From Synechococcus sp. UW179A (lineage in GTDB: Bacteria > Cyanobacteriota > Cyanobacteriia > PCC-6307 > Cyanobiaceae): a stretch of DNA of 64,000 bases. Below are positions 45,319 through 54,532 of the stretch, piece after piece. The notes beneath the pieces are model-generated. The model did not search any database and was not told the origin of the DNA. It saw nothing but the letters and a program-made list of their open reading frames with translations. The DNA lies in NCBI RefSeq assembly GCF_900473965.1, contig NZ_UCNJ01000028.1, positions 1 through 64,000 on the forward strand, given 5' to 3'. The stretch's first letter is position 1. Every line of letters starts with the position of its first letter. The position numbers were made by a program, and so were the translations under genes.

Positions 45319-45731
45319 CAGACGATTCCTTGGTGTTGCAAGTCTGATCACTTAACATAACCCTAGCTACTAGTATTGATCTTGAATTGTTTATCAAGAT
45401 CATATGATTTGATCTTGCGTTTTGAATGTGTCTGCATAGGTTCTCAAGCCTTGTCTTTGGTTCAGCTTTCTTTGGTTGAATATTCAACACTCTACCTCCA
45501 AAAAATTCTTCGTTTTCTACTCTATTCATCTCTTTAAATTCATGATTATATTTTTATCCTGCTGATGAAGATTTGTCTTAATTAGATGGTTTTGACGAAA
45601 CGATGAAATAGTTTGCTGGCTCTTTGATGGGTAACTTCCCCCAGTCTTTTTTTGTATGCTTTGTTGCCGTAGCCATAATTGTGATCTGTATGAATTGCTA
45701 GCGGAATAAGTCATGCTGTTGTGTAAACCGT

Positions 45732-45821
45732 TCAGAAGGTGTCGTAGGCAAGCCCTGTGGAGACGAATAGAAAACCTGCGATGAAAATCCCTGCGTAGAT
45801 CAGCATGATTCGTTTGTTCAA
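45732..45821 (-). CDS. Possible single-helix membrane peptide (24-29 aa)
   Basis: From TTG 45821 or ATG 45806 the frame reads MLIYAGIFIAGFLFVSTGLA and ends YDTF. It is one clean transmembrane helix with a short cytosolic start (NKRI) and is as short as the small subunits of photosynthetic complexes. No family recognised; a real gene is plausible given the sharp helix. Confidence 0.4.
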   Translation of the reverse strand: MNKRIMLIYAGIFIAGFLFVSTGLAYDTF

Positions 45822-46578
45822 AACAGAGTACCAAACCTCAATCCTCGTTAGCAACGGATAATTTCATGCCTATGTATTCCCTAACACCAGTGACACCGAA
45901 GAACGGGTCTTATGATCAGATGTCTTTTTGATCAGATGCAAAATTTACTTGCTTTGATCAGCAACCTCCTTCAAAGTTTCGTCAATGTACTAAAGGGAGG
46001 TGATCGCTGGTTCTTGGTGATCGATGAGGTGATTATCGATCAGGAAAATATGGCAAATCTGCACAAGCAACTTGAGCAGAGGCAAGATCAAATTGTAAGT
46101 CGAGATAATTTTAATCGTCGCTACGAATCGCAATGCTCTATTTCTTCCGATCGGCTGACAATCTTCGAGATTTGGTTGACTTTGAGTCCGATTTCTCTGT
46201 TCAAGTTCCTAAGATACTCTCTGAGTGATGTTGTCTAAGCAATCAACATTATTCTGACAATATTTGGTTGAATTTTGCCTGTATTAAACAAGAACCATTC
46301 GCGTTTTGGTAGATATTTTTGTTGCTCAGATTCAATTCTGTCAACGATTCGTTTAAGTTCCGTCTTCGTTGCGTTTGCAACCTTCCAGCCTGATTCGGAC
46401 GCGGGCTTTCCTGGGGTCAGTTTGTTGTGCAGCGGATGATCTGTAAAAAATCATTCTTCGCATGAATTCATGAAGTTCTATAATCACTGCAATTGAGCTT
46501 TTCATCATTAGCGACCTTTCACCTAAGCGCATCCCTGCGCGTACTCTCCGCCGCGGTTACATTAGTGAGTTCCTGAGT

Positions 46579-46677
46579 ATGGCTAAAACTGTTCAGCCGC
46601 AGGGGTTTTCGCCCCAAAAGATTGATGATCTGGACGGTTTTGACTATATGAAAGTTGCATCGCGGATTAAAAATTAA
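46579..46677 (+). CDS. Possible very small protein (32 aa)
   Basis: MAKTVQPQGFSPQKIDDLDG followed by FDYMKVASRIKN. A compact hydrophilic frame in an otherwise gene-poor stretch. Could be chance. Confidence 0.3.
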   Translation: MAKTVQPQGFSPQKIDDLDGFDYMKVASRIKN

Positions 46678-46859
46678 AAATTTACGTCATGATTCATGAG
46701 AGACAATTTGTTGCCATAATTCAATTGCATTATTTATCGATATAGAGTTCTTGATTGGACGAGTCGTTGGCTTGAGCATAATTGACACCCTAAGTGGACA
46801 TCTGAACGTTGCTATAACCATCCAGCTGTTTACGATAACTTTATTTCAATCTTAGTCCC

Positions 46860-47093
46860 ATGCACTTTATTGCAGCTTTTGATGAAAATATTGATATCGT
46901 TTGGCAGAAGATTGTTGAAGAGATGAGCAGTGATTTCTCCAAGCTTATATGCCCTAATGCTTCCAGCTTTATTACCACAAAAGATGGTCTTGAGTGTATG
47001 GTTCGAAGTGCAAAGGGCGATTTGTTGGCCAATTGTTATTCAGAGGATGATCGAATGGGAGGGAGACGATGGACAATCAACCTTGCAAAATGA
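46860..47093 (+). CDS. Small hypothetical protein (77 aa)
   Basis: MHFIAAFDENIDIVWQKIVE, then FITTKDGLECMVRSAKGDLLANCYSEDD. Soluble, balanced composition, clear ATG. No family recognised. Confidence 0.4.
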   Translation: MHFIAAFDENIDIVWQKIVEEMSSDFSKLICPNASSFITTKDGLECMVRSAKGDLLANCYSEDDRMGGRRWTINLAK

Positions 47094-47344
47094 ATCAAGA
47101 TATCAGTTAGTTTTTCAAGTTCGACGAGTAAAAATTGGATTGATTGACTGTTATTCAGTATTAATGAATAATCATTGCTGTTTTTTCAAGAACGATTCTG
47201 ATTAACCCCCCATTTCAGCAGGACGTTAATTCAAATTATTCAATAAAGCTCAACAGTTTAAGAGTTTATCTTAATTTAAGATATTTATTTATTCTCAATC
47301 AATGCATTTTTTGCTTGTAGCTTGTGCTTGCTTCCATTCTTTTT

Positions 47345-47608
47345 ATGAATTATCACGAGCCTGTCCCCTTTTACATGGGGAGATTGGAAAAGTGTCAGCA
47401 GTCAGAACAAGATCTCTGCGCTTTCCTTTCTCGTCTCAAGCAGGATCAGTTTCTTCAGCAACAAATCAGCCAAGCAAATAACGAAGATCACGTTGTTGCG
47501 ATTGCCTTGAGTGAGGGGTTCGTTCTCGATAAGGAAAAGTTCTGGTTATACGAATCAAAAGATTACAAGAGGTGTGTTGAGCGCCGTGGCTTTTATTCAA
47601 AACAATAA
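47345..47608 (+). CDS. Nif11-like domain protein without a core peptide
   Basis: An 87-aa protein whose middle, QDLCAFLSRLKQDQFLQQQ followed by ANNEDHVVAIALSEGFVLD, has the helix-turn pattern of Nif11 domains. Unlike RiPP leaders it has no double-glycine site; the C-terminus (KFWLYESKDYKRCVERRGF) is basic and aromatic. So it is probably one of the stand-alone Nif11 proteins of unknown function. ATG at 47345; 47375 is possible. Confidence 0.55.
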   Translation: MNYHEPVPFYMGRLEKCQQSEQDLCAFLSRLKQDQFLQQQISQANNEDHVVAIALSEGFVLDKEKFWLYESKDYKRCVERRGFYSKQ

Positions 47609-47665
47609 TCATTCTCTGATATGGTCTAAAAATACTCTCGCTCACATTTAATATTATGGGATTAG

Positions 47666-47690
47666 CGCACCAGCATAGATTGCTGGTGCG
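47666..47690. repeat. Perfect 10-bp stem hairpin behind the Nif11-like gene
   Basis: CGCACCAGCA and TGCTGGTGCG form a perfect 10-bp stem with loop TAGAT. No T-run on either side. Possible terminator, RNA processing signal or transposon end. Confidence 0.6.
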
Positions 47691-47918
47691 TCACTGTTGG
47701 ACTAGAACTCATCATGCAGTTGCAAACTTTAGGGCTATTTTATTCTGAATTAACTGTAAGTTGTTGAATTATTTGATTTTATTCAAGTCACGCGATTTCT
47801 TGCATGGTGACCAGCTGCACTGTGCGATCCATGCGCATCAATCGATACATGCCTTTGCTCATTTGCAGTTGCCTTTTTTCTTGTTTTGCAGCAACGTTAA
47901 TCCAAAAGTGTACTTATT

Positions 47919-48395
47919 ATGGGCTTCTTGAGGCGTAGATTTTTCACAATCTTTCTAGTCTTTCTCTTGGCTTTTTTATTTGCTACTCCTTCTGTTCATG
48001 CGCTTGATTTTGAGTTAAGTCAGCTTGAGCTCGTGAAATGCGATACTGCTGACCCTGCTTCCAAGCAGCCAAAAGGTTATCGCTCCGGATGTTATATTTT
48101 GAATGGACAGATTAAGAGTTCTGCTAAAAGTTTGACCAAGGATATTGATGTTTTTGCATTTATTTATGACGCATCCGACGAAGAAGTGTTGCCAAATCGC
48201 CCTAGAATTGGTTCAATTAACAACGTACCAGTAGGCACTAGTCAATTTTCTGTACGTGTTCCAATTCCATCGTTTGCAGTTCCTCCCTTTACGATTAAAA
48301 AGGCAAAAGCTAAGGTAGCGATACCAGTTCCAACCATATCTAAAGATACCTCTGATGAGGACATACTGCCATTAGAGCGTGGCATTGAAGGATAA
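47919..48395 (+). CDS. Exported protein of unknown function (158 aa)
   Basis: Signal peptide at residues 1-28 (FFTIFLVFLLAFLFATPSVHA), then a beta-rich domain: LDFELSQLELVKCDTADPAS, GYRSGCYILNGQIKSSAK and FSVRVPIPSFAVPPFTIKKA. The two cysteines could form one disulfide. Probably periplasmic. The C-terminal tail is acidic (TSDEDILPLERGIEG). No family recognised. Confidence 0.6.
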   Translation: MGFLRRRFFTIFLVFLLAFLFATPSVHALDFELSQLELVKCDTADPASKQPKGYRSGCYILNGQIKSSAKSLTKDIDVFAFIYDASDEEVLPNRPRIGSINNVPVGTSQFSVRVPIPSFAVPPFTIKKAKAKVAIPVPTISKDTSDEDILPLERGIEG

Positions 48396-48997
48396 TTAAT
48401 AGCACTGATTACTATTAATGGTAGCTTTGATGTATTTTAAGTGAGCTAACTTTTTCGCTCTGGACCTTTCATTGTATTCAGTTGATCATTGTTGTTAGGG
48501 TTGTTGTGTCGAAACCTGCGCGGCGTTAACCAACCGCAGCTTGTGGCTCCCAGGTGCTTTTTCATTCATTGAATTCACAGCTATTAATTCATCGACCGTG
48601 AAGTCGTGTCATTTAATCTTTGTACATAATGTGAGTTGGTTCGTTAATAATATGTTAGTTAGGCTTAGTCTCGTTTTTTCTTTAGGCATTAGTTTGGTTT
48701 ATATCGTTTGTTTGCTGACCCTGTTTTCTTATCTCGGATTAAGGAAATCACGTTCAATTTGTCGGTGTTGATTAGAGGAGGCTGAATTGTGAATACTTCG
48801 TATTTGGTTTGTCTAGTAATGTATTGCTCAAAAAAATAGGTTGTAGTGGAGCCGTTCTGTTGATTTTTTCTGATCGTAGTGATTGCTACTTTCTTGATTG
48901 CATCGTGTTGATGCAGAGCCCATACATTATTATGGTCTTTTAACCACTTCCTTTTTCTTGGATTTTGTGCGATTCTGCTCGGGTCAACTTTTTTTTT
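48396..48997. other. AT-rich region with one possible tiny membrane protein
   Basis: The only frame of interest is 48652-48771 (plus, 39 aa): MLVRLSLVFSLGISLVYIVC followed by a helix end and KSRSICRC. No other support. Confidence 0.35.
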
Positions 48998-49270
48998 ATG
49001 ACTTTTTTGATGCATTGGTCTTTTAAGACCGGATATCACGAGATTGCGGCGAAGAAATTTTTGTCCTCTGGAGCACCTTTTCCAGCCTGTCAATCTTGGA
49101 AACGTTTTCATGGACCAGGTTCAGTAGAAGGTTGGATTCTTGTTGAGGCTGACAGCGCTGATGCATGTTATGAACATGCTGCCGAATGGGCAGAATGTCT
49201 TGATTGGGAAGTGACACCAGTTCTTACTGATGAGCAGGCTGGGCCTCTGATTGCTAAAGCATATAACTGA
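48998..49270 (+). CDS. DUF3303-family protein
   Basis: A 90-aa protein: MTFLMHWSFKTGYHEIAAKK, FHGPGSVEGWILVEADSADA and WAECLDWEVTPVLTDEQAG. This is the DUF3303 family of cyanobacteria (dimeric alpha/beta barrel-like). Function unknown. I use the ATG at 48998 because residues encoded upstream of it (to 48965) are not part of the family. Confidence 0.8.
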   Translation: MTFLMHWSFKTGYHEIAAKKFLSSGAPFPACQSWKRFHGPGSVEGWILVEADSADACYEHAAEWAECLDWEVTPVLTDEQAGPLIAKAYN

Positions 49271-49280
49271 TCATTCAGAC

Positions 49281-49320
49281 TCACACAATGCTTCACTTAT
49301 TCGATTGGAGCATTGTGTGA
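49281..49320. repeat. Perfect 12-bp inverted repeat behind the DUF3303 gene
   Basis: TCACACAATGCT (49281-49292) and AGCATTGTGTGA (49309-49320) with a 16-base loop. It starts 10 bases after the stop and could act as a terminator or 3' stabiliser, although no T-run follows. Confidence 0.6.
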
Positions 49321-50002
49321 ACAGTAACTTGCAGTTGGTCTAACTATCTTATTAAAAGCCTGGCATACATTGTTGAAACCAGCATTGGTTAAGGTTTTGT
49401 CAGGGTTTGAGTTGCTGGAATAGCACTATTTTTTTATTGGCTTTTCCGAATTTTACTTCCGATTCTTCAGTATTCGTATATATTAGACCCATATTCGCTG
49501 TTATTAATGATGGAATGCTTTGACTGTAGGGGTTTTAATCTCAGCGGTTGTTATGAGTGTTCTGCCTTTTTTACTCCGTAAGTTCAAGTTTTATTGTTTG
49601 CTTCCTCTATCCAGCCTGTTTTTGATGGCTCTTTAAACGTCGATGAGGCAGCTTTTTCGGCCATGCCCTTCGACTGGTAACATCTAAGGCCTTTGTTTAG
49701 ACTCGATGATCGCCCCCTCGGTTAAAAATGTTGTGAATTGTGATCGAGAAGCGATCACAATTGATGAGCGACTTGGATAATCGCTGCTCTTTCAGTTTCA
49801 ACGACTGATTTGAGTATGATGCAGGTGGGCACCGGCATCGGGATTTTGGAGTTGTCGGGCTGACAACTCCTTAATCCAATTCTCAAAGGTTTTATTTTTA
49901 ATCGAATTTATATACACGACATTGCTATTACTAGTTTTCTTAAGAATTTTAATTTATTGTTGTTTCAAATACACTATTCAGTTATCGAATTTTGCATTGT
50001 TT

Positions 50003-50203
50003 TTAAGGTCTTGGCAAGTTTCTGGGATTGATTACAAAGCATTTGATATCCCGCATGATTGATTTTGGTGAGACAAATAAATGCTCAGAAATTGTTTTAT
50101 AAGTCCACCCTTGCTGCCTTAGGGCCATTGCGATTCTTACGCGTTTACTTCGCCAACCCTCACTAGGCCCTAATCGTCTCGATATCTGATTTGGAGAGCT
50201 CAC
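50003..50203 (-). CDS. Possible small helix-turn-helix protein (66 aa)
   Basis: Reads GPSEGWRSKRVRIAMALRQQ, then GWTYKTISEHLFVSPKSIMR. The second part has the shape of an HTH (W-T-Y-x-x-I-S-E-x-L-x-V-S-x-x-S-I). No terminal extension, so perhaps a small DNA-binding protein or a fragment of a transposase. Confidence 0.4.
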   Translation of the reverse strand: MSSPNQISRRLGPSEGWRSKRVRIAMALRQQGWTYKTISEHLFVSPKSIMRDIKCFVINPRNLPRP

Positions 50204-50840
50204 TGATATGCGGGGATTATCAGATAGTTGATTATCGGCTTCGGAGTGGTCGCTCTATGTCAACTTTGATTGAAATCAGCGTAGAATATGAATTTTCTTT
50301 TGATCTAGCCCCTCAGATATTCAGTTGGTCTTTTTTCTCTTCTTTGTGGTGTGTTTCGCAAGATGAAGCCTGTGCCGTGCTTTATGCTTCAGCTCGAAGT
50401 GATCAAAAGCGCTTTCGTATGCACTCTCGATGTGCATGTTGTGACTAAACCATACACATTTGTTTTTATCAATCATGTTGATTTGATTCAGATGTAAGCG
50501 GTGCTTTTTTTGACTTATTCGGCTTGCTTGGGCTACTGCCATCGTTGTATGACAATGGGCACAATTTTTGTGATTGTTTGCTTTTGTGTTGATTGACTGG
50601 TCTTATGTTGCTGTTGCTGTTACTGGGAGTAGTTCACGATATATTATTCAACTCAATTGTAATATGGGTTGTGAAATGATCTGAGCTGCCTCCTGGTCTT
50701 AAATTTGTTTTAAATCTTTGATCCAGATTGCTTTTGAGGGCTTCTGAGGTTTTGCGTTTTCGCCCATTACAGCACGTTATTGCGTTCCGCCTAGCAACAT
50801 TTACTTTTCACAAGGTTTTGCTTGCCTCTATGCCCTCTCG

Positions 50841-50873
50841 CTGAGAGGCGAGCCATACGCTACGAGAGAGGGT
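50841..50873. repeat. Palindromic cluster about 110 bases upstream of isiA
   Basis: CCCTCTC pairs with a later GAGAGGG, while CTCTC-GCT-GAGAG inside forms an alternative small hairpin; GCGAGCCATACGC adds a third pairing. Two mutually exclusive folds are possible, which would fit a 5' leader or small RNA. Confidence 0.45.
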
Positions 50874-50985
50874 GTCAAAAGCAGTTTGCGCGTGTCTCAT
50901 AAATTTTTAGGTTGAAAACTATTGTTAACGGATGATTAGAGCAAATTGATTGCTTATTAGGTTGTGATTGCCTTTCATTTTCCCA

Positions 50986-52020
50986 ATGCAATCGTATGGA
51001 AATTCATCAGTCACTTATGACTGGTGGGCGGGAAATTCTGGAGTAGCGAAGCGCTCCGGCTCTTTCATCGCTGCGCATGCTGCCCATGCCGGTCTCATCA
51101 TGTTCTGGGCCGGAGCATTCACTCTTTTTGAACTCGCTCGATACGACGGCTCCCTTCCGATGGGTGAGCAGGGTCTGATTTTGATTCCTCACCTGGCTGG
51201 TTTAGGTCTTGGTGTTGGGGATGGCGGAGTCATCATTGACCAGCAACCACTGATCGTTGTGGCTGCAACGCACCTTGTTTCTTCAGCTGTCCTGGGTGCT
51301 GCTGGTATTTGGCATACTCTTCGTGCACCCAAGGATCTGTCAGAAGCGACTGGTCGTGCTAAAAAATTCGACTTCAGTTGGGATGACCCTAAAAAGCTGA
51401 CTTTTATCCTTGGTCATCATCTGATTTTTCTAGGTCTGGGTGTAATCGCATTTGTTGAATGGGCTCGCGTCCACGGTATTTATGATGCTTCTCTCGGAGC
51501 TGTTCGTACTGTTGAGCCCAACATTGACCTCGGAATGGTTTGGGGCTATCAGACCAACTTCCTTACCATTAGCAGTTTGGAAGATGTGATGGGCGGTCAT
51601 GCTGTATTAGCGTTCATTCTCACCATTGGTGGTGTTTGGCATATCATCAGTTCTCCCTTTGGTCCGTTCAAGAAAGTCCTGATTTATAACGGTGAGTCGA
51701 TCCTTTCTTACTCGCTAGCGGGCATCGCATTGATGGGTTTTGTGACCGCTATCTGGTGTGCACAAAACACGACAATCTATCCCGTGGAATTGTATGGCGC
51801 TCCTTTGAAGCTTAATTTCGCCTTTTCCCCGTACTTCACTGATACCTCCACACTTCCTGGAGATGCGCACACTGCCCGTGCATGGTTGGCGAATACACAT
51901 TTCTACCTTGCTTTCTTCTTCCTTCAGGGGCATCTCTGGCATGCTCTGAGAGGTATGGGTTTCAACTTCAAGAGTGTTGTTAACGCTTTTGAATCTATGG
52001 ATAAAGCCAAAATTAACTGA
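50986..52020 (+). CDS. isiA: IsiA (CP43'), iron-stress chlorophyll-binding antenna
   Basis: A 344-aa thylakoid protein of the six-helix PsbC/Pcb family that rings photosystem I under iron limitation. Diagnostic features: MQSYGNSSVTYDWWAGNSGV at the start, FIAAHAAHAGLIMFWAGAFTLFELARY, and the paired helices with His ligands HLVSSAVLGAAGIWH, LGHHLIFLGLG and FYLAFFFLQGHLWHALRGMGF. The large lumenal loop of PsbC is absent. Start at 50986 fits the family; the frame opens six codons earlier. It is followed by a strong terminator, so the next genes need read-through or their own promoter. A Pcb-type antenna is the alternative; gene context supports IsiA. Confidence 0.9.
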   Translation: MQSYGNSSVTYDWWAGNSGVAKRSGSFIAAHAAHAGLIMFWAGAFTLFELARYDGSLPMGEQGLILIPHLAGLGLGVGDGGVIIDQQPLIVVAATHLVSSAVLGAAGIWHTLRAPKDLSEATGRAKKFDFSWDDPKKLTFILGHHLIFLGLGVIAFVEWARVHGIYDASLGAVRTVEPNIDLGMVWGYQTNFLTISSLEDVMGGHAVLAFILTIGGVWHIISSPFGPFKKVLIYNGESILSYSLAGIALMGFVTAIWCAQNTTIYPVELYGAPLKLNFAFSPYFTDTSTLPGDAHTARAWLANTHFYLAFFFLQGHLWHALRGMGFNFKSVVNAFESMDKAKIN

Positions 52021-52051
52021 TTGTTATTCAAGTAGTTTTCTTTAAAGCTTT

Positions 52052-52078
52052 AAAGCCTCTCCTGTAGAGGCTTTTTTT
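52052..52078 (+). terminator. Rho-independent terminator of isiA
   Basis: AAAGCCTCT-CCTGT-AGAGGCTTT: 9-bp stem followed by further T residues. Confidence 0.85.
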
Positions 52079-52375
52079 ATTGTCTATATTTTTGACACTG
52101 ACCATTAACGAGTCATTTAAAGCTATTCATCATTAGTGGTTATGTGTTGCTTGCCTTGAAGGAAAAATTCTTGTTCTTTAATAGTGTTTTTTCAGTGTAG
52201 TTCTCTCTTTGATTTTTTATGAATGTTATTTTTAGCATGACTCCTTGTCTTAGCTCTTTTAAAGAACTGACGTGATCGTCTTTCTTCTGGGTGACTCTTG
52301 CCTGCATAAGACGTCTGCTCATGACTCATTTGATACGACCTGTTCAACCCTGCTGCATTTATTTTTGCTTAAGGA

Positions 52376-52603
52376 TTGCGTCTTGCTCTTTTGTTTAACG
52401 GACAATCTCAATTGCTCTTCTCATGTTCCAAGGTCGTTGATCTATACCTTGAGACCACTTGTTCTGGCTCCATTTCGGGAAGTGCTTATGAATCCCTGAT
52501 CTGTCTTGAGGAATCTGCTGACAAGATCGACCAAAAGCTCATCCAGCATTTAAAACGAAGAATTTTACAGGGTTCGATATCAGTGATCAATTCCCCGGCG
52601 TAG
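52376..52603 (+). CDS. Possible small protein between isiA and the hydrolase (75 aa)
   Basis: Reads LALLFNGQSQLLFSCSKVVD, then CLEESADKIDQKLIQHLKRR. TTG start. Balanced composition and a helical C-terminus make a real gene plausible, but no family is recognised. If real, it belongs to the iron-stress group by position. Confidence 0.4.
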   Translation: MRLALLFNGQSQLLFSCSKVVDLYLETTCSGSISGSAYESLICLEESADKIDQKLIQHLKRRILQGSISVINSPA

Positions 52604-52694
52604 TTTTATCGTCTACTTTCTGCGATTCCATTTGATACAACGGCTTGTTAGCTGTGCCGACTGAACAGTGCTGTGCTCTTTCAAAATAATTGAA

Positions 52695-53468
52695 ATGGTG
52701 CAACATATGCCTCAAGACAAGGTCCTTTGGATAGATCTGCAGCCGACCTTGCATTGCCTCAATAAGCGTGTTGCTCAATTATTAAGTCGGTCATTCGCTG
52801 TACAGCGATGGTCCTTCCAGCATGATCTCGATGAGTCTTGCTCTGTGCAGACTGTTCTGGAGTTGCTTCGACAGACCCTTGTGGCGTCTTCCGAGCCAAT
52901 GCATCTGGTTGGCCACGGCATCAGTGGTACGGTAGCTTGTCTTTTTGCAGAAAAGTACCCCGACCTGGTAAAATCTCTTACATTGCTCTCTGTCGATACT
53001 CTTTCAGCTAACCACTGGTCTTCTCATTACCTGGACATGCGGAGTCAATTGCCAACTTCGAGGCAAGCTATTTTGAGCCATCTGTCGTCTTTACTCTTTT
53101 CCAGTAACAACTCTCGTTCTACTGAGATAGTTCCCTGTCTTTTGGCTAAATGTTTAGATACTGAATTCATCCAAGGTTCTATTGTTAATCAACAAACTAT
53201 CAAAAACTTACAAACTCCCGAAGTTCCAACATTAGTCTTAAATGGTGAATTTGATTTTGTTGTAGACATCAATTCGCACGATCGCTGGTCTGAAACGCTA
53301 AAATCTGGTGATCGATACGTTTGTATGAAAAACGGGCGCCACTTCTTTCAGTTTAATCAGGCTCAACATGCAGCGGATTTAATTACCGCATTCATTCAGA
53401 TGGTTCCTGGTCAATGGATTGATCGCGAACTTAGCTCCAATGATTTCACTTCTCTCGCTCGGAGCTAA
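52695..53468 (+). CDS. isiC: IsiC-like alpha/beta hydrolase
   Basis: A 257-aa alpha/beta-hydrolase. The nucleophile position is in HLVGHGISGTVA, where the usual G-x-S-x-G reads G-H-G-I-S-G: the serine is displaced and a glycine stands at the usual place, so catalysis may be changed or lost. The acid/base part is VPTLVLNGEFDFVVD and MKNGRHFFQ. An isiC hydrolase sits between or behind isiA and isiB in other cyanobacteria, which is why I use the name. The stop is two bases before the next gene. ATG at 52707 is an alternative start. Confidence 0.65.
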   Translation: MVQHMPQDKVLWIDLQPTLHCLNKRVAQLLSRSFAVQRWSFQHDLDESCSVQTVLELLRQTLVASSEPMHLVGHGISGTVACLFAEKYPDLVKSLTLLSVDTLSANHWSSHYLDMRSQLPTSRQAILSHLSSLLFSSNNSRSTEIVPCLLAKCLDTEFIQGSIVNQQTIKNLQTPEVPTLVLNGEFDFVVDINSHDRWSETLKSGDRYVCMKNGRHFFQFNQAQHAADLITAFIQMVPGQWIDRELSSNDFTSLARS

Positions 53469-53470
53469 TT

Positions 53471-54430
53471 ATGTCAGATATTTTTGAGGCTGACGTCATT
53501 ATCGTTGGTGGTGGTCCAGCAGGTTGTGCATGCGCTCTTTACACTGCCCGTTCTTCGTTGAAAACATATATTTTGGATAAAAACCCTGCGGTTGGAGCCC
53601 TGGCGATTACTCATAAAATCGCAAATTATCCTGGTGTTCCGGCAGATACATCAGGGGCGGATTTGCTGAATACGATGAGAGATCAGGCTATTAGCTATGG
53701 AGCTAATTACCAGCAAGTGCAAGTCTATGGAATTGATTTATCAGGGCCTGAAAAAACTGTTTACACTCCAGAAGGCACTTTTAAAGGCAAAACGCTTGTG
53801 CTTGCCACCGGTGCGATGGGGCGTACATCAACACTTCCTGGAGAAGATCAGTACCTAGGTCGTGGTGTGAGTTATTGCGCTACTTGCGATGGAGCGTTCT
53901 ATAAAAACCAGCAAGTAGCAGTATATGGTTCTAATCAAGAAGCTATTGATGAGGCTCTTGTTCTTACCAAATTCGCGTCAACTGTTCATTGGATCACGAA
54001 TAGCAAGCCAAACGCTAACAGCACTGGTCTGTCTCAGCTTCAATCAGCTCCTAATGTTCAGCATTGGAAGCGTACACGCCTGACATCTGTCGATGGTGAC
54101 GATTCAGGTGTTACTGCTGTTAAGCTTCAAGAATCCGGAAGTCAAGAAGATACTCAATTAGATGTTAACGGTGTTTTTGTTTATTCTTCCGGCAGTTTGC
54201 CAATTACTGATTATTTACATGGACAGATCCCTTTGAATGATGAGGGTGGTGTAGTTGTTAACGATGATATGATGACCGGCTTGGATGGAGTTTGGGCTAT
54301 TGGAGACATCCGTAACACCCCTTTCAAACAAGCCGTTGTTGCTTGTTCGGATGGTTGCATCGCGGCAATGTCTATTGATAAGTTTCTAAATCAGCGCAAG
54401 GAAATCAGGGTCGATTGGGTTCACCGGTAG
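53471..54430 (+). CDS. Thioredoxin-reductase-like flavoprotein
   Basis: A 319-aa two-domain FAD protein. FAD motif VIIVGGGPAGCACALYTARS at the N-terminus, redox motif CATCDG (about residue 135) and the C-terminal FAD motif GVWAIGDIRNTPFKQAV. The NAD(P)H-binding loop, normally G-x-G-x-x-A/G followed by R, is degenerate: VAVYGSNQEAIDEALVL has no G-G-G-N-x-A. This suggests a partner other than NADPH, as in the ferredoxin/flavodoxin-linked or disulfide-linked (DDOR-type) enzymes of cyanobacteria. The location with isiA and isiB suggests a role in iron stress. Confidence 0.8.
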   Translation: MSDIFEADVIIVGGGPAGCACALYTARSSLKTYILDKNPAVGALAITHKIANYPGVPADTSGADLLNTMRDQAISYGANYQQVQVYGIDLSGPEKTVYTPEGTFKGKTLVLATGAMGRTSTLPGEDQYLGRGVSYCATCDGAFYKNQQVAVYGSNQEAIDEALVLTKFASTVHWITNSKPNANSTGLSQLQSAPNVQHWKRTRLTSVDGDDSGVTAVKLQESGSQEDTQLDVNGVFVYSSGSLPITDYLHGQIPLNDEGGVVVNDDMMTGLDGVWAIGDIRNTPFKQAVVACSDGCIAAMSIDKFLNQRKEIRVDWVHR

Positions 54431-54485
54431 GCAGGTAGGTAGGGGGCTGGGGTTTTAACTGTTTTGATTTTTAACAGAACATAAA

Positions 54486-54507
54486 AAAAGCGCCGATGGG
54501 CGCTTTT
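54486..54507. terminator. Bidirectional terminator between the flavoprotein and isiB
   Basis: AAAAGCGCC-GATG-GGCGCTTTT, 9-bp stem with A-run and T-run on either side; suits both converging genes. Confidence 0.85.
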
Positions 54508-54532
54508 GTTGACTTTTAAATCTGAATTTTAA

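Larger units (their letters stand above)
45032..46850. other. Gene-poor AT-rich region
   Basis: Apart from the small frames listed separately, I see no gene in these 1.8 kb. Longer open frames at 45526-45834 (minus) and 45912-46238 (plus) have no recognisable domain. Confidence 0.4.
49321..50985. other. Gene-poor region upstream of isiA
   Basis: Apart from a small HTH-like frame (50003-50203) I see no confident gene. Just upstream of isiA it holds a palindromic cluster at about 50841-50873 and a weak Fur-like dyad at 50912-50928. Confidence 0.4.

Noticed and set aside
45526-46238. Two open frames of about 100 aa
   Set aside because: Low-complexity or mixed composition without domain; AT-rich chance frames are expected here.
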